Positions 11,619-22,990 are shown, counted from the first letter of the stretch. The stretch: DNA of 64,000 nt from Patella vulgata (GCF_932274485.2 NC_065884.2:54932546-54996545), one strand, 5' to 3'. Made by a program: numbers and translations. Notes: generated by a model not told the origin, from the sequence alone.

Positions 11619-14600
11619 TTCCACGAACGTATTACAGTATAGTTATTTCCATTAAAAGTAAGTCAAATTGGGTATATATGGAAAGTAGAGACATTCAATC
11701 TTACTAGAAAAATACTGGATTAGCCGAAAACATCCATGAGGTGCATGCAGGATCAAAATGTAGGGCTATCTGCTCGTACGACGTAGGGAGCGCTTCGTAT
11801 GTGTTGATCGAATAACTAGTGTTGTGAGAACAATGCTAGACTTAAATGTATAACAGACTCTGTGATGAAACTGTGGGAAATGACGTTGGCAGGGCATAAA
11901 CCAAAATTTTACTTAGACGATGTTTATGGTAAATGGACAGCGAGTAACGACCAATACAGGCCAAAAGTGAATCCTCCCTCGACCAAGTCACGTGCCAAAC
12001 AAGGCAGCTTAAAATAGATTTTTACGGCTTGGGGGTATAAGTTCCATTTAATTAAAATGTAAAGATAATGATTTTATGTAATAGAGACAATAGTTTGAAT
12101 ATGTATTTGGTCCAAATATACTCTTCAAAAAAAGTAGGGGATATGCAGAAACAATAAAAAAAACTGCGGAAATGCACTGCTGTTTTTATTAGAGGTAACC
12201 AGTGTATGTTAATAACAGGCCGATTGCCTACACATGAACATAAACAGTTCATATGGGCGGCTTATCTGACGGCCCCATTTCACTCGCTAACAGATACACT
12301 GTCCAAAGTGAAAATGGACGTTTTTGATTTTTGTCTTAATAATGAGTAATTGCTCCACCAATCCTCAGACATTCAGCAATTCGTCGTGGCACGCTCCTAA
12401 TCAACCGTCCAATCACGATTTGGGGCAATCTAACCCACTCCTCTTGCAGTGCCACGGCCAATTCTTGCAGTGTTGTCGGTAGACGTTGACGTCGACGAAC
12501 ACGTCTCCCGATCAAATTAAACGTAACACACTAAAGCAAAGATACGCTAAACAGTAAATGTTATGCAAGAACTGAAGGAAAGCAAACATGGATAGGATAA
12601 ACCAGCAAGCGGCAGTTTTCATCAACCCTTCCTTGAAGTGTCAAATTTGACAATGAACCCCTCCCATGTGTATGGCACTATTGCGTGTTGCATGTGCAGC
12701 TCAGTGGTTCTGTTGGGGTAATAAGTGCCCATGTAAAGTGTCCATGACTATTTATCATATCATAACCTGCATAGGTATTTGCATATCAATATATCACTAA
12801 ATCACACAGTTTTCCCTCTATCAAGTCATATGCCACAAAACAAGGCTGCTTTATATATATTTTTACGAGTTGGGGTAGTTACTTTGCATTAAAATGTTTT
12901 GATAGGGAGTTTTAGTTAGTTTTTGATAGAGGAGTTGCTTTGAATATGTTTTTAGTCCAACTAAATGATGCAACAATAATTTTACTTTTTCGTACAAGCC
13001 AACCAATTTAGACTCGGTTGCACTTTTATTACATAATTGTAACCGTTGTGGTAAATGTAAACGATCTGGTTTTCTATACCTTTAGAACTTTACTGATAAA
13101 GTAACATAAATGACAAAAAATCTGATATTTGAGAAACAGGTAAAGTCATCTTAATTAGTTTGAACATCAGTAATTTGTAATTTTTATACCAATTTAAATT
13201 TAGAACAAGTTATTTCAGAAAGGTATATAAACCGATATATCAGTTAGATAAGATTTAACATTTAATGTTCCTGAATGAATGACATGCTAGCAAATTAATT
13301 ATTCATTATGATCTATACCGATACGATTTAACATTTAAGGTGTTCCTATGGATGAATGACATGAACCCAATTATCATGATCTATATCGAATTAATTATTC
13401 ATTATGCAATGTTTTATATGCAACTATCCGTGACTTTCATCCCTTTAACTGCATTGTTTCGAGAAAAAGGTGTCCTTTAAATGATGACAAAATTTAGGAA
13501 TTATTAATTGATTTATCCCAATTTAGCTATCCTTTTATAACCATCATTGCTATTTAAAATATCAAATGTATTAGCAAAGACCAAATAGGAAACTATGATC
13601 TGTGAATTGAAAGCCGCTACTTGCGTGACGTAGGCAATGTGCCTATTCGCCAATATTTTATTAATGATTGCGTATAAAGCATAAAGAGGCTGCACCTACA
13701 GTGTTGCTATAACCAGCCATTTCAGTTGATTTTATATAAAGAGAGAATTTACTTCATCTATAGACCGATTTGTATCATTCAATCATGTTTAAAGTCTCTG
13801 TGCGTCATTAGCATATTTCGCAAAACGTCGAATTTTCCACGGTTAAAATGTACCCAGATTGATTATTTAACATTAGAAAACAAAATCAAAACATCAAGAT
13901 AGATAATCCACCGGCTTCGATTCAGGCGGGTTAATGAAAATGAAAATATTTCAACGAAAATCATAGCTGACGCTGGCTTTAAATATTAGTATGAAAGCGA
14001 ATCTTTTAAATTAATGAAAACAGTCGCGCATAATTGTTAACGATCTGATAACGATAGTATAGTTTAGATAAATATGTATAAAAGTTTTTGAGTGCCATAC
14101 ACGAACTGATAACTAATACCTATATTATAATAAAGAGTATGAAAACGGACCTTGTAAATCAATGAAAACAGTTCTTAACGAGCTGATAATTATAGTATAG
14201 TTTATATAAATATTTATAAAAATGTTTGAATGCCAAACATGAACTGATAACTAATACCCAAAAAGAGTATATCGTTAATATCTTATAAATTTTAATAATA
14301 TATAATTATTATAAGGAATATATTGTAAATGTTCAATGCGCCCACTTATAATTAGTAAATTAAAAGGAATTTAATCGTAAGTATGCAATACGCGAACTTA
14401 TACAAGCATCTTATAAAGAATATATCGTAAATATGTAATACACGAACTTATAATTAGTATAACTAATCTATCGTAAATGTGCAATACACGAACTTATTAC
14501 CAGCATATCATAAATATCGCAAATGTGTAACACACGAACTTATTACCAGCATATTACAAAGAATATATCGTAAATGTGAAACACGCGAACTTTAATCTAG

Positions 14601-16385
14601 TATGTTCAAAAGACACTACCGGAAAAATTATTTCTAGAAAATCAGACATAACTCGCTTTAACAGAACGTTAGCTATTTTCGATGGGTAGTGTAAATGAAT
14701 AAAATATTCAAATTGTAATGGTTTACACATTAAACATAATACGTTTCATGTTGACAGTGGGACAGCCCCTTAGGTTATTCTTTATTGCGGTGGTGTCGCT
14801 CAAATATGTCATTGTCTGCAATAATGGTTCATTTCGTATATAAAAATAGTTTTCGAAGAAGGATGAATCTATTTATAGTTGATTGTCATCGATGGATTTT
14901 TTTATGCGGGTATAAAAATATACCGTTAATACGTTGAAAGTTAGCTAAATATTTGTCGATTGTCGCTGACTAAAGGAGCTTTTGTGAAGTGGATAATGGC
15001 CATATATAGTATTTAGACTTTTGACGTTTATGGAGATCAATAGAAAATATATTTAGATCTAATCAATTTAACCTTAACGCGTTATTCTCTTTTTGTAAGT
15101 CAGGTATATCGAATACCAAAATAATTCCTTTATTGTGAACAAAAACACAAAAATTGAAAAAAAAGATATTGCGTTACCGGTCAGTTGGCCAAGATTGTCT
15201 AAATAGACTAACACTACAATGGTGTTCGTCTAATATAGAACGGTTCCAGTGGAAGTGCTTTGTTATAGTCAGTTATTAGAACCAATAGACCATTCGGTGG
15301 TCTCATTTATTGATTAAACTTATATAGCGAATAAACAATCCCTTTCTTTTATATATACAGGACACAAAACCCTTCTATTTTAGTGATGGATCGGGGCTAA
15401 CAGTAATTCTATAGATTGCGTAAAGGACTTTAAATTATGTTTTGAGTATAAGATTCATAAAAATGATGTGTCCAAGGTGTTTGATCTACGACCGGTAATA
15501 AGTTTGTGGATAATTATACATCTTTTATTCACAATACTTTATTCCATTTGAATTTCAACGCATAGTCGTTCGGATGGGACAAAAAACCGAGGTCCCGTGT
15601 ACACATTGGCGTGCATGTAAAAGATCCCGTGGCATTTGGAATTCGATATAAGAGTAGGCCGTAGCCCCGCTGTCCCAGTCGGAGCAGAACAGTAGGACGT
15701 TAAACACCCATTTCATTTCATTTCATTTTTAAATTGGATTGGGGAACATGCTAGGCCGATATGTTGACCCATCTCTGGTATTTACATAAATAAATCTAAT
15801 TATAATGTACATACATAACATATAAAACATGAACACATTTAAGGCCCGGTCCCAGTGGCCGATGGACACAAAACGTATGCAAAAAGGACACAGCGGACGA
15901 GCAAACTTTCGGGGGTGGCTCCATCAGTTTTCATCCGCTCCAGAAATGGACAAAATTGACGAAAATTTGCGAAAACAGAACGGAAAAGAACGAACGTGGG
16001 AAGTATGTAGCGGGGATGTTAAATGGATGTTCATCGGAAGCCTAGCGGATGAAAAAGGATGGAAGTGGATGACAGCTCCGAAGGGGTTAGGCAAACTCCA
16101 GACATCCTTCAATATACCCGATACATCCCAGATACAAACGCTTTGTCCGTTTTGAAAACTTTATATACGAGATGCATACGCTTACATCCTTTCTATTTCC
16201 GTGCTACTAACGATGTATAGACGTTCCATGTACCTTATCTTTCCTCCCTCTTTCCGTTTTCAGCTGGAGCGGATGTGAGTTGCGAGGATGAAGAGAGGAT
16301 ACAGTGGACGTTTAACGGATAATAAAGGACATGGAACGTTTGGTGCTCGTATATGTCGCGCATTTACATCGTACACGACAGAAAG
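11619..16385. repeat. Tandem duplication unit, copy 2 (4,767 bp)
   Basis: Direct, same-orientation copy of 6852-11618. At its right end the sequence continues into the remainder of the MITE (16386-16555), so copy 2 keeps the ancestral right flank and copy 1 keeps the ancestral left flank. The parts below are described once for copy 1; add 4,767 for copy 2. Confidence 0.95.
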
Positions 16386-16555
16386 TTCATCCGTTATAAA
16401 AGTTTTGTGCAGCTCAAAACTTTTTGCGCGGATGAAATCAAAGTAAACGGATGCTCGATGGATAGAGCGTATGAAACACGTATGCAATGAGTACACAGCG
16501 GATGCATGGCGTTTTACATCCTCTTTGCATCCGTAAGTGCAGTGGGACCGGGCCT
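15842..16555. mobile_element. Harbinger-like MITE, complete (714 bp)
   Basis: The termini are AGGCCCGGTCCCAGTGG and CAGTGGGACCGGGCCT, flanked by TTA on both sides (15839-15841 and 16556-16558). A 3-bp TTA-type duplication and GGCCCGGTCCCAC-like TIRs fit PIF/Harbinger elements. The interior is rich in GGATG/CATCC words, includes a GTTCCATGT/ACATGGAAC hairpin (arms near 16220 and 16330), and has no transposase. Family assignment is inference from TIR and TSD. Confidence 0.75.
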
Positions 16556-16558
16556 TTA

Positions 16559-17577
16559 CATATAGCGTATGATTTATAGATGAAACTAAAACAAAAAGTG
16601 AACATTTATACATACTTACAGTGGCCGTTCCGTTAAAAAAAATTATTTTGTTTCTTGAATTTTTAAAATCTTTTAAAGTAAAATAATAATTTTAATGTAA
16701 AAGTAAGAAAGTTTCACAAGTAAGTTATGTTAGATACGGATCAGCTGAATCGTAGGCTGGTAGACCAATAATATGATTTTAAATTTGTTCCGAGTCTCTA
16801 CTGGTAACCATTGTAGATATTTGAGAATGTTTTTCTTTATATGTTCCTGTAATGATTTTGGTACAGCTGCATTATTTGTAGGCGATTTATTAAATGCTTA
16901 GAAATTCTGGACTAAGAACTTTTAAGGTGGCCCAGATGATAGATAGTTACAAACAGGATATAAGTGTTCATGGGTCTGTGTTTTTCTCCACCGCGCAAAC
17001 TCAATACTGGATTCATTAACGACAACAAAAGTGACAGCAGTGATTGATATCACTCTGAAGTTAGAACGATACTGTCCCGGGAAAGGATCAGCAATATAGA
17101 GCAAGGCCGTGACATACATAGCAACCCGTCGTGTCGAACGCGATGAACAAGTCTGCCAGTGCCAAGGACACAAATAGTGAAGTTAGCACAGCTGATCACT
17201 ATCACTCGCATACTTGTTGTCTTGGTAATAAGATTGGGTAGGCAGGTTGAAACTGTTCTTAAATGGTATAGCCTTTCCGATAATATTAAATATTTTTATA
17301 TAGGAATGGAAAGTTCGACACGCTTCTGTAATTCTCGAGAGACGGGGTCTCTCGGTAAGAGATCTGGCAACGGCCTCTTTGTATTTTGATGGAAAATAAC
17401 CCAAAGAAGTAGATCAAGATGTTCAGAGATTTGTCTAATTATAATTTTCACCATTTATTGATGCGAACCAAAAGCCCATATTGATTGACTCCAGCTTCTG
17501 TTCCCGTATAATACCTATCATGTATAAAAGGAGCTTGCAGGACAGGATTAATCGTCAGATTTGTCTTTTTCCAGTGT
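16559..17577. other. Unassigned sequence
   Basis: About 1 kb with no repeat recognised. A short minus-strand frame at about 17100-17190 reads VSLALADLFIAF, which recalls a GPCR transmembrane helix 2. It ends at a stop soon after and I do not call it. Confidence 0.45.
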
Positions 17578-17699
17578 TATCTCATATGTACGGTGGCCTG
17601 TTAGTGCCATACATTGATTTATGCCCTTTTCTTGAAATTTACCTTATATGAGAAATCGCAGTGAAAAAACTAAGATAAATTAAAAAATCATGAAAAAAA

Positions 17700-17985
17700 T
17701 TTTCTTAGCAGTGTAAACCTTTTCCCCGCGATGGAAACGTTCTCTCCGCGGTGGAAACGTTTTCTCCGCGGTGGAAACGTTTTCTCCGCGGTGTAAACCT
17801 TTTCACCGCGGTATAAAGTTTTCTCCGCGGTATAAAGTTTTCTCAGCGGTGTAAACATTTTCTCCGCGGTGTAAACAGTTTCTCCGCGAAGCAAACCTTT
17901 TCTCTGCGGTGTAAACATTTTCTCCGCGGTATAAGGTTTTCTCCTCGGTGAAAACATTTTTCCGCGATATCAAGTTTTCTTCGCA
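17700..17985. repeat. 20-bp minisatellite (TTTTCTCCGCGGTGTAAACN)
   Basis: About 15 units of 19-20 bp with consensus TTTTCTCCGCGGTGTAAAC. Many keep CCGCGG, and variants have GGTATAAAG or GGTGGAAACG. The left inverted repeat just outside ends in the related GCAGTGAAAA and the right one starts TTTCACTGCG, so the array may have grown from the element's own end. Open frames with repeated VYTAEK on the minus strand are by-products of the array. Confidence 0.9.
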
Positions 17986-18059
17986 TTGGTAAATCACATA
18001 ACGTGTTGCCTCATTTTCGTTATATTCGTCATTTCCATTTTTGTCGTTGAACGTTGTGT

Positions 18060-18090
18060 AACAAAGTACTCTTTAACTTTCCTCAAATTG
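18060..18090 (+). repeat. 31-bp direct repeat, left copy
   Basis: Exactly identical to 19540-19570. Together they flank the 146-bp satellite element. Key words are ACAAAGTACTC, then TTTCCTCAAATTG. Confidence 0.9.
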
Positions 18091-18259
18091 TAACAAGCCA
18101 ACAGTGAGGCTGATGTCCCCCGCCGAAATTGCAAAATAAATAGATGACACATATTAATTAATCGCACATTTATTTTTTTCACTAAGTTTCATCACTCTCT
18201 ATCAGATAGAATCAAGATTATCTTGTCCCAAACCATCGACAAATGAAATCGATTAGCTC

Positions 18260-19435
18260 TGCTTAGCTTCAGCTCGAAATGTTAATTATTGAAATCAGTC
18301 AAGACATTCACCTAATGAACATCTACATATACATCAAGTTTAAACATTCACCTAATAGACACCTATGCCAAGTTTGAACATTCTACCTCAATTAGAAGGA
18401 GAGTTATTGTGTTCCAAAGTTTCTACCAATCAAATTGCTTATCACTCTGCTTACCCTCAGCAAAAAATGTTCATTATCGAACTTAGTTAAGGTATTCATA
18501 TAATAAATCTATACACCAAGTTTCATCAATCTCACTTAATTAGAACTAAAGTTATCGTGTCCCAAAGCATCAACCAATCAAATTGCTTATCTCTGCTTAC
18601 CCTAAGCGGAAAATGCTCATCTTCGAACTCCATCAAGGCATTGACCTAATCAACACATACACCAAGTTTGAACATTCTAGCTCAATTAGGAAGAGAGTTA
18701 TCGTGCCCCAAAGTATCAACCAATCAAATTGCTTATCTCTGCTTACCCTAAGCGGAAAATGCTCATCTTCGAACTCCATCAAGGCATTGACCTAATAAAC
18801 ACATACACCAAGTTTGAACATTCTAGCTCAATTAAAAGTTATCGTGTCCCAAAGAATCAACCAATCAAATTGCTTATCTCTGCTTACCCTAAGCGGAAAA
18901 TGCTCATCTTCGAACTCCATCAAGGCATTGACCTAATCAACACATACACCAAGTTTGAACATTCTAGCTCAATTAGGAAGAGAGTTATCGTGCCCCAAAG
19001 TATCAACCAATCAAATTGCTTATCTCTGCTTACCCTAAGCGGAAAATGCTCATCTTCGAACTCCATCAAGGCATTGACCTAATCAACACATACACCAAGT
19101 TTGAACATTCTAGCCCAATTAGGAAGAGAGTTATCGTGTCCCAAAGCATCAACCAATCAAATTGCTTATCTCTGCTTACCCTAAGCGGAAAATGCTCATC
19201 TTCGAACTCCATCAAGGCATTGACCTAATAAACACATACACCAAGTTTGAACATTCTAGCCCAATTAGGAAGAGAGTTATCGTGTCCCAAAGCATCAACT
19301 AATCAAATTGCTTATCTCTGCTTACCCTAAGCGGAAAATGCTCATCTTCGAACTCCATCAAGGCATTGACCTAATAAACACATACACCAAGTTTGAACAT
19401 TCTAGCTCAATTAGGAAGAGAGTTATTGTGTCCCA
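18260..19435. repeat. 146-bp satellite array
   Basis: About eight head-to-tail units, diverged at the left and nearly identical from about 18570. The period is 146 bp, with one 143-bp unit around 18830. Each contains AATCAAATTGCTTATCTCTG, CCCTAAGCGGAAAATGCTCA and CCAAGTTTGAACATTC. The open frames here (repeating MLISAYPKRKMLIFELHQG) change frame with each unit, because 146 is not a multiple of three, so they are not genes. Confidence 0.95.
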
Positions 19436-19442
19436 AAAAGTG

Positions 19443-19495
19443 TGACGGACAGACAGACGGACGGACGGACGGACAGACAGACAGACAGACGGACG
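19443..19495. repeat. GACG/GACA microsatellite
   Basis: Runs of GACGGACGGACG and GACAGACAGACA lie between the 146-bp array and the right end of the satellite-bearing element. Confidence 0.9.
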
Positions 19496-19539
19496 AACCC
19501 ATTTTAATAGTCCCCTGCTTTCTTCGAAAGGCGGGGGAC

Positions 19540-19570
19540 AACAAAGTACTCTTTAACTTTCCTCAAATTG
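19540..19570 (+). repeat. 31-bp direct repeat, right copy
   Basis: Identical to 18060-18090. Confidence 0.9.
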
Positions 19571-19723
19571 AACGGTCATTTAGGTGCTTAGAACTTAATG
19601 ACCTCCAGCCATGCTTCTTGATATATAATATTGACTTTTTAACTCTGCATGCACTGTTCTTAAAGTCACGATTGTTTGTGTTGTAATTAAACATGTAATT
19701 AATTCAATATGTCATTTACGGGC

Positions 19724-20147
19724 TGTACATGATCTATGTGCATCACTCGACAGGACTTCAAGGGAATATGCACTGGTCAGTAAGCATGCCATGGCGAGAT
19801 AAAAGAAACAATTGCATTTATGACCATGTGTCTGAAGGTATATAATGTGGAGTTTGCTGACAGTTAGGAAGACAACTTAAGACGAAGAGAGACCGATCAG
19901 AAGAGACGCAGAGACCGGCGTATAGACTCACCCGAGTTCAGCCGCTGCCTTGGCAGAGGGGCAGAATGGTAGACTTAATATTGTTAGATGTGTTCCTGTC
20001 GTAGTAATAGTTCCAGTATAGTCTAGTCCTCGACTTACTCTAATTCCGATGTTGTATGTATGTAACTGTAGTTGTTATATATACCTGATGTAAATAAACC
20101 ATATATTTACTAAACTGGTCTACTGTTATCACTAAGATAGTGTTACA
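19724..20147 (+). mobile_element. Possible solo LTR fossil
   Basis: This stretch of about 424 bp begins TGTACATG and ends GTGTTACA. It has a TATA-like GTATATAATG near 19838 and an AATAAA signal near 20093, as in an LTR of a retrotransposon. I see no internal region, no second LTR and no matching short direct repeat at the proposed ends. It is either a solitary, old LTR with uncertain boundaries or a chance resemblance. Confidence 0.35.
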
Positions 20148-20720
20148 GTTGTTGGTAAGTTGCAATTATTCTTTTATTGCCTTATATGGATTCAAACTAT
20201 AGCCTTATCACTTTAGGTCTATGTGTACTAGATGTGTTTTATAATCCTTATAAAGTATAATCTTTAAACTTTCTTCGCATATCGCATGGCCTGCTCCGGA
20301 ATGACGTTAAATGGGTTATTCCGAGCGGAAAGTCACCCGGGGCCCAAACATCACCGTTCTCCATTGTTATCATAAAAACTAATGTAAATAAGTAACATTA
20401 GTAACAATGCGGACTAAATGATTTTTGTGGGGAAATTGCAACAGCGATCGTAGGTATAAGCATAAAGATAATATGATCGGTGTTACTTTCTATCCGTTTC
20501 CGAGGTCGTCAATTAACATTGAACGACAGACACTTTTGATTTGGTAAAGCAACGCGGCGACCTCGAATAATATTCATAATTGACTTTAGTTAATTTGTTA
20601 CAAGGCATTAATCTTGAGGTTGAATCGTCTTATAGCATGAAAATGAGTGTTTGTGTATTTTACTTATGATTATTATCAAGAATAAACTATATAGAACTTT
20701 ATATGCTTAGATAATATATA
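20148..20720. other. Unassigned sequence
   Basis: AT-rich DNA inside the compound region. No gene recognised. Confidence 0.45.
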
Positions 20721-22248
20721 CTATTCAAAAAAAGTAGGGGATATTTGATTTTGGGGGCATAATACTAAAATATGCAAATGACTACGAAAAAGGTCACTAT
20801 AGAACCTAACAGAAGAAACATTTCCAGTTACATGTGACGCCCAAACGCACCAATAGCTACCGCATGGAATGCAGGTGATGCTTGGGATCATCATGGGGGT
20901 CCAACCCAAGATTTGCACGACTCTGACTTTGAATGTTACAGTCATTGTGGCATTGAATTCCAGGGTGGAAACATCAGTTTAATTGTTTTAGTGACCAGAA
21001 AACAAATTTTGATATGCGTCGGCTTACCCAAAATGAAAGGTTACGTGCCCTTGGCATGCTACAGATCGGCACAACACAGGCGGTTGTGGCGCGGACGATG
21101 AATGTTTCTCAGTCTGTCATAAGCAGGCTATGGTCCAGATACCGTGATACACAATCTGTACAGGACAGACCACGCTCAGGTCGACCAAGGGCGACAACTC
21201 AAGCCCAGGATCGATTTATCCGTACCTTGGCCTTGAGAAATCATGTCATCACAGCAAATCAGATCAGCGCTCGTCTTCAAACAGACACTGGTGTGAGAGT
21301 GAGTGGCCAGACGATTCGGAATCGACTGCATAGGGGTCACCTTCGCGCCCGACGTCCTCGCGTGATCCCTTGTTTGAGAGATCATCACATTCAGGCAAGA
21401 CGTCGTTGGTGTAGGGATCGTCAACACTGGGATAATCGACGCTGGAGCAATGTGATGTTTTCAGATGAGTCAAGGTTCACTGTTGATTTTTTGGACAGAC
21501 GTAGGAGGGTGTGGCGTCGTCGAAACGAGCGCTTCCAAGACGTTAACGTCATCAGACATGATCGATTTGGGGGTGGTTCTGTTATGGTGTGGGGAGGCAT
21601 CACTGTTGCTGGACGAACGGCTTTACATGTTGTTGCAGGGCGTGTTACAGGCCAGTACTACCGGGACAACATCTTGGCAGTCCATGTTGTTGCCGTTCGC
21701 ACGACGTCATGGCCGCCGTTTCATCTTCCAGGATGACAACGCAAGATGTCACAGGGCCAGGATCGTTACAGGTTACCTCCAACAACAGAACATCACCACA
21801 TTACCTTGGCCAGCACTGAGTCCCGACCTCTCCCCCATCGAGCATGTCTGGGACATGCTTGGACAGAGGTTACGTCAACGCCAACAACGTCCTGCCAATG
21901 TCCAAGAACTTGCTGCTGCGTTGCAACAGGAATGGGACAATCTGGACCAAAATGACCTTAGACGTCTCATTAGGAGTATGCCACGTCGGATCAATGCTTG
22001 TTTGGCAAACAGAGGAGGATTTACCCGTTACTGACTTGGTTGTGATGCTGTGGTAACTTTGCTGTTTGACCCCGGGTATCATTTTACCCTTATAATGGTC
22101 AGTCTGTGCCTTACTTAGTCTAACGATCATTTGGAATAAATCGATGAATGTGAACTTCATTTCATTTTGTCATTTGTTTCTTCGTCAGTTTCATTAGGTG
22201 ATTTTAATAACACTTAAAAATCAAATATCCCCTACTTTTTTTGAATAG
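20721..22248 (+). mobile_element. Tc1-like transposon, family Z, nearly intact
   Basis: The 1,528-bp element has TIRs starting CTATTCAAAAAAAGTAGGGG; about 33 of the first 36 bases match in inverted orientation at the right end. TA dinucleotides lie on both sides (20719-20720 and 22249-22250). The flanks have an extra TA each, so the edge is ambiguous by 2 bp. It carries one transposase gene with a single frame shift. A fragment of the same family lies at 7354-7745 and its duplicate. Confidence 0.95.
21014..22034 (+). pseudogene. DD34E Tc1-type transposase, one frameshift
   Basis: The enzyme cuts and rejoins its own transposon ends at TA targets. From the start MRRLTQNERLRALGML it has a bipartite paired-like DNA-binding region with two helix-turn-helix segments split by the GRPR-type linker SGRPRATT (about residues 53-60). 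The catalytic domain follows: FSDESRF with Asp 1 (about residue 150), GGGSVMVWGG, FQDDNARCH with Asp 2, and SPDLSPIEHVWDML with Glu. There are 34 residues between Asp 2 and Glu. The chain ends RGGFTRY at 22034, about 340 codons in all, which is normal for the family. One single-base shift at about 21685-21700 separates AVHVV from PFARRHGRRF; no other break is seen. Confidence 0.92.
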
Positions 22249-22358
22249 TATATCTGAATATATCACAGTTTTCACTGCGATTTCGCATATGAGGTAAATT
22301 TCAAGAAAAAGGTATAAATCAATGTATGGCACTAAAAGGCCACCGTACATATGTGATA

Positions 22359-22796
22359 CCATGTAACGGCCTAGATTACTTCTTGTACCAGAACATCATT
22401 ATATGGGTTCGCAATGTCACAATTACCATAAACAAAATTAAGTATACAAAAATCAACCATTATCACTTTAAAAAATTTGTTTAAACTAGTAATAAATAAC
22501 AAATCCCACCGTTATGTTAATTAAAACAGGTAACCGTTCTCGTTTATTTAACAAGTCGCCACAGATAAAAAGATACTAAGCTAATTATAAGAAACTGTGT
22601 GAATTAAATCTCTTGAGTTTTACCGACAAACACATGTTCACATGCCCTTGTAATAATATAAAACAGTTTTAATACCTCTTAAAGAGAGTTTGCTTAATTA
22701 AAGAATAATTCGAATAAAGTGTCGAAGACGCATGTTGTTAATTGTACAAGGATCCCCACTATGTGACATATACCTGTTTTAGGTATATTCACAATA
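22359..22796. other. Unassigned sequence
   Basis: AT-rich DNA right of the compound region. Nothing recognised. Confidence 0.45.
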
Positions 22797-22990
22797 TTTA
22801 TCTGAAATGAAAAGGGGTTTAACGCCCTACTTTTCTACACCAATTGGTTAACTTAAATTTTGCCCGGACAACAACGTACGGCCTACTCTTATTTCAAGGG
22901 TTCTGTAAGGTGTATACCAACGTGTACATGGTACGTCTCTCACAGCATATGTTGGTCAGGCTTGTGCCCCGCCCAAAACCTTTTACATCA
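22797..22990 (-). mobile_element. SINE-A, degraded 3' part
   Basis: On the minus strand it matches the body from the GTACACGTTGGTATAC region through AAATAAGAGTAGGCCGTACG to GGGCGTTAAACCCC at the left edge. The match is poor but collinear, so this is an old copy. Confidence 0.6.

Larger units (their letters stand above)
18091..19539. mobile_element. Satellite-bearing element with GGCGGGGGAC end
   Basis: Lying between two identical 31-bp direct repeats, it begins near GTCCCCCGCC (18115-18124) and ends with its reverse complement GGCGGGGGAC (19530-19539). In between are a 146-bp tandem array (about 18260-19435) and a GACG/GACA microsatellite (19443-19495). No coding capacity is evident. The inverted GTCCCCCGCC words and microsatellite-plus-satellite layout suggest a non-autonomous mobile element. 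The 31-bp flanks are unusually long for a target duplication. Confidence 0.65.
17578..22358. mobile_element. Compound region bounded by ~90-bp inverted repeats
   Basis: 17578-17668 and 22267-22358 are inverted copies of each other with few differences. Shared words are TGTACGGTGGCC, TTAGTGCCATACATTGATTT, TTGAAATTTACC and GAAATCGCAGTGAAAA. They look like the ends of a non-autonomous transposon that was later filled by nested insertions. CATATG stands at each outer edge (17583-17588 and 22348-22353), but being palindromic it may belong to the TIR. The outer boundary is therefore uncertain by several bases. No transposase belonging to the outer ends is visible. Confidence 0.7.

Noticed and set aside
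16260-16613. 117-codon minus-strand open frame
   Set aside because: It runs through the MITE right end and across its TIR, with no recognisable domain.
17090-17190. GPCR-like VSLALADLFIAF on the minus strand
   Set aside because: Only about 12 residues match. Stops lie just upstream and about 15 codons downstream, and neither a preceding nor a following transmembrane segment is found. Too short to support a gene.
17688-17997. Overlapping open frames with repeated VYTAEK/RGE on the minus strand
   Set aside because: By-products of a 20-bp minisatellite read in two frames; a period of 20 cannot keep one frame.
18583-19228. Repeated open frames MLISAYPKRKMLIFELHQG on the plus strand
   Set aside because: They are read-outs of a 146-bp satellite. 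The frame changes at every unit, and the repeat has no codon-type conservation.
17700-19435. CRISPR-like regular repeats
   Set aside because: The units are directly abutting with no unique spacers, and the surroundings are clearly eukaryotic.
19724-20147. A complete LTR retrotransposon around 20 kb
   Set aside because: There is no second LTR, no gag or pol-like frame and no primer-binding site that I can support. At most it is a solitary LTR fossil.
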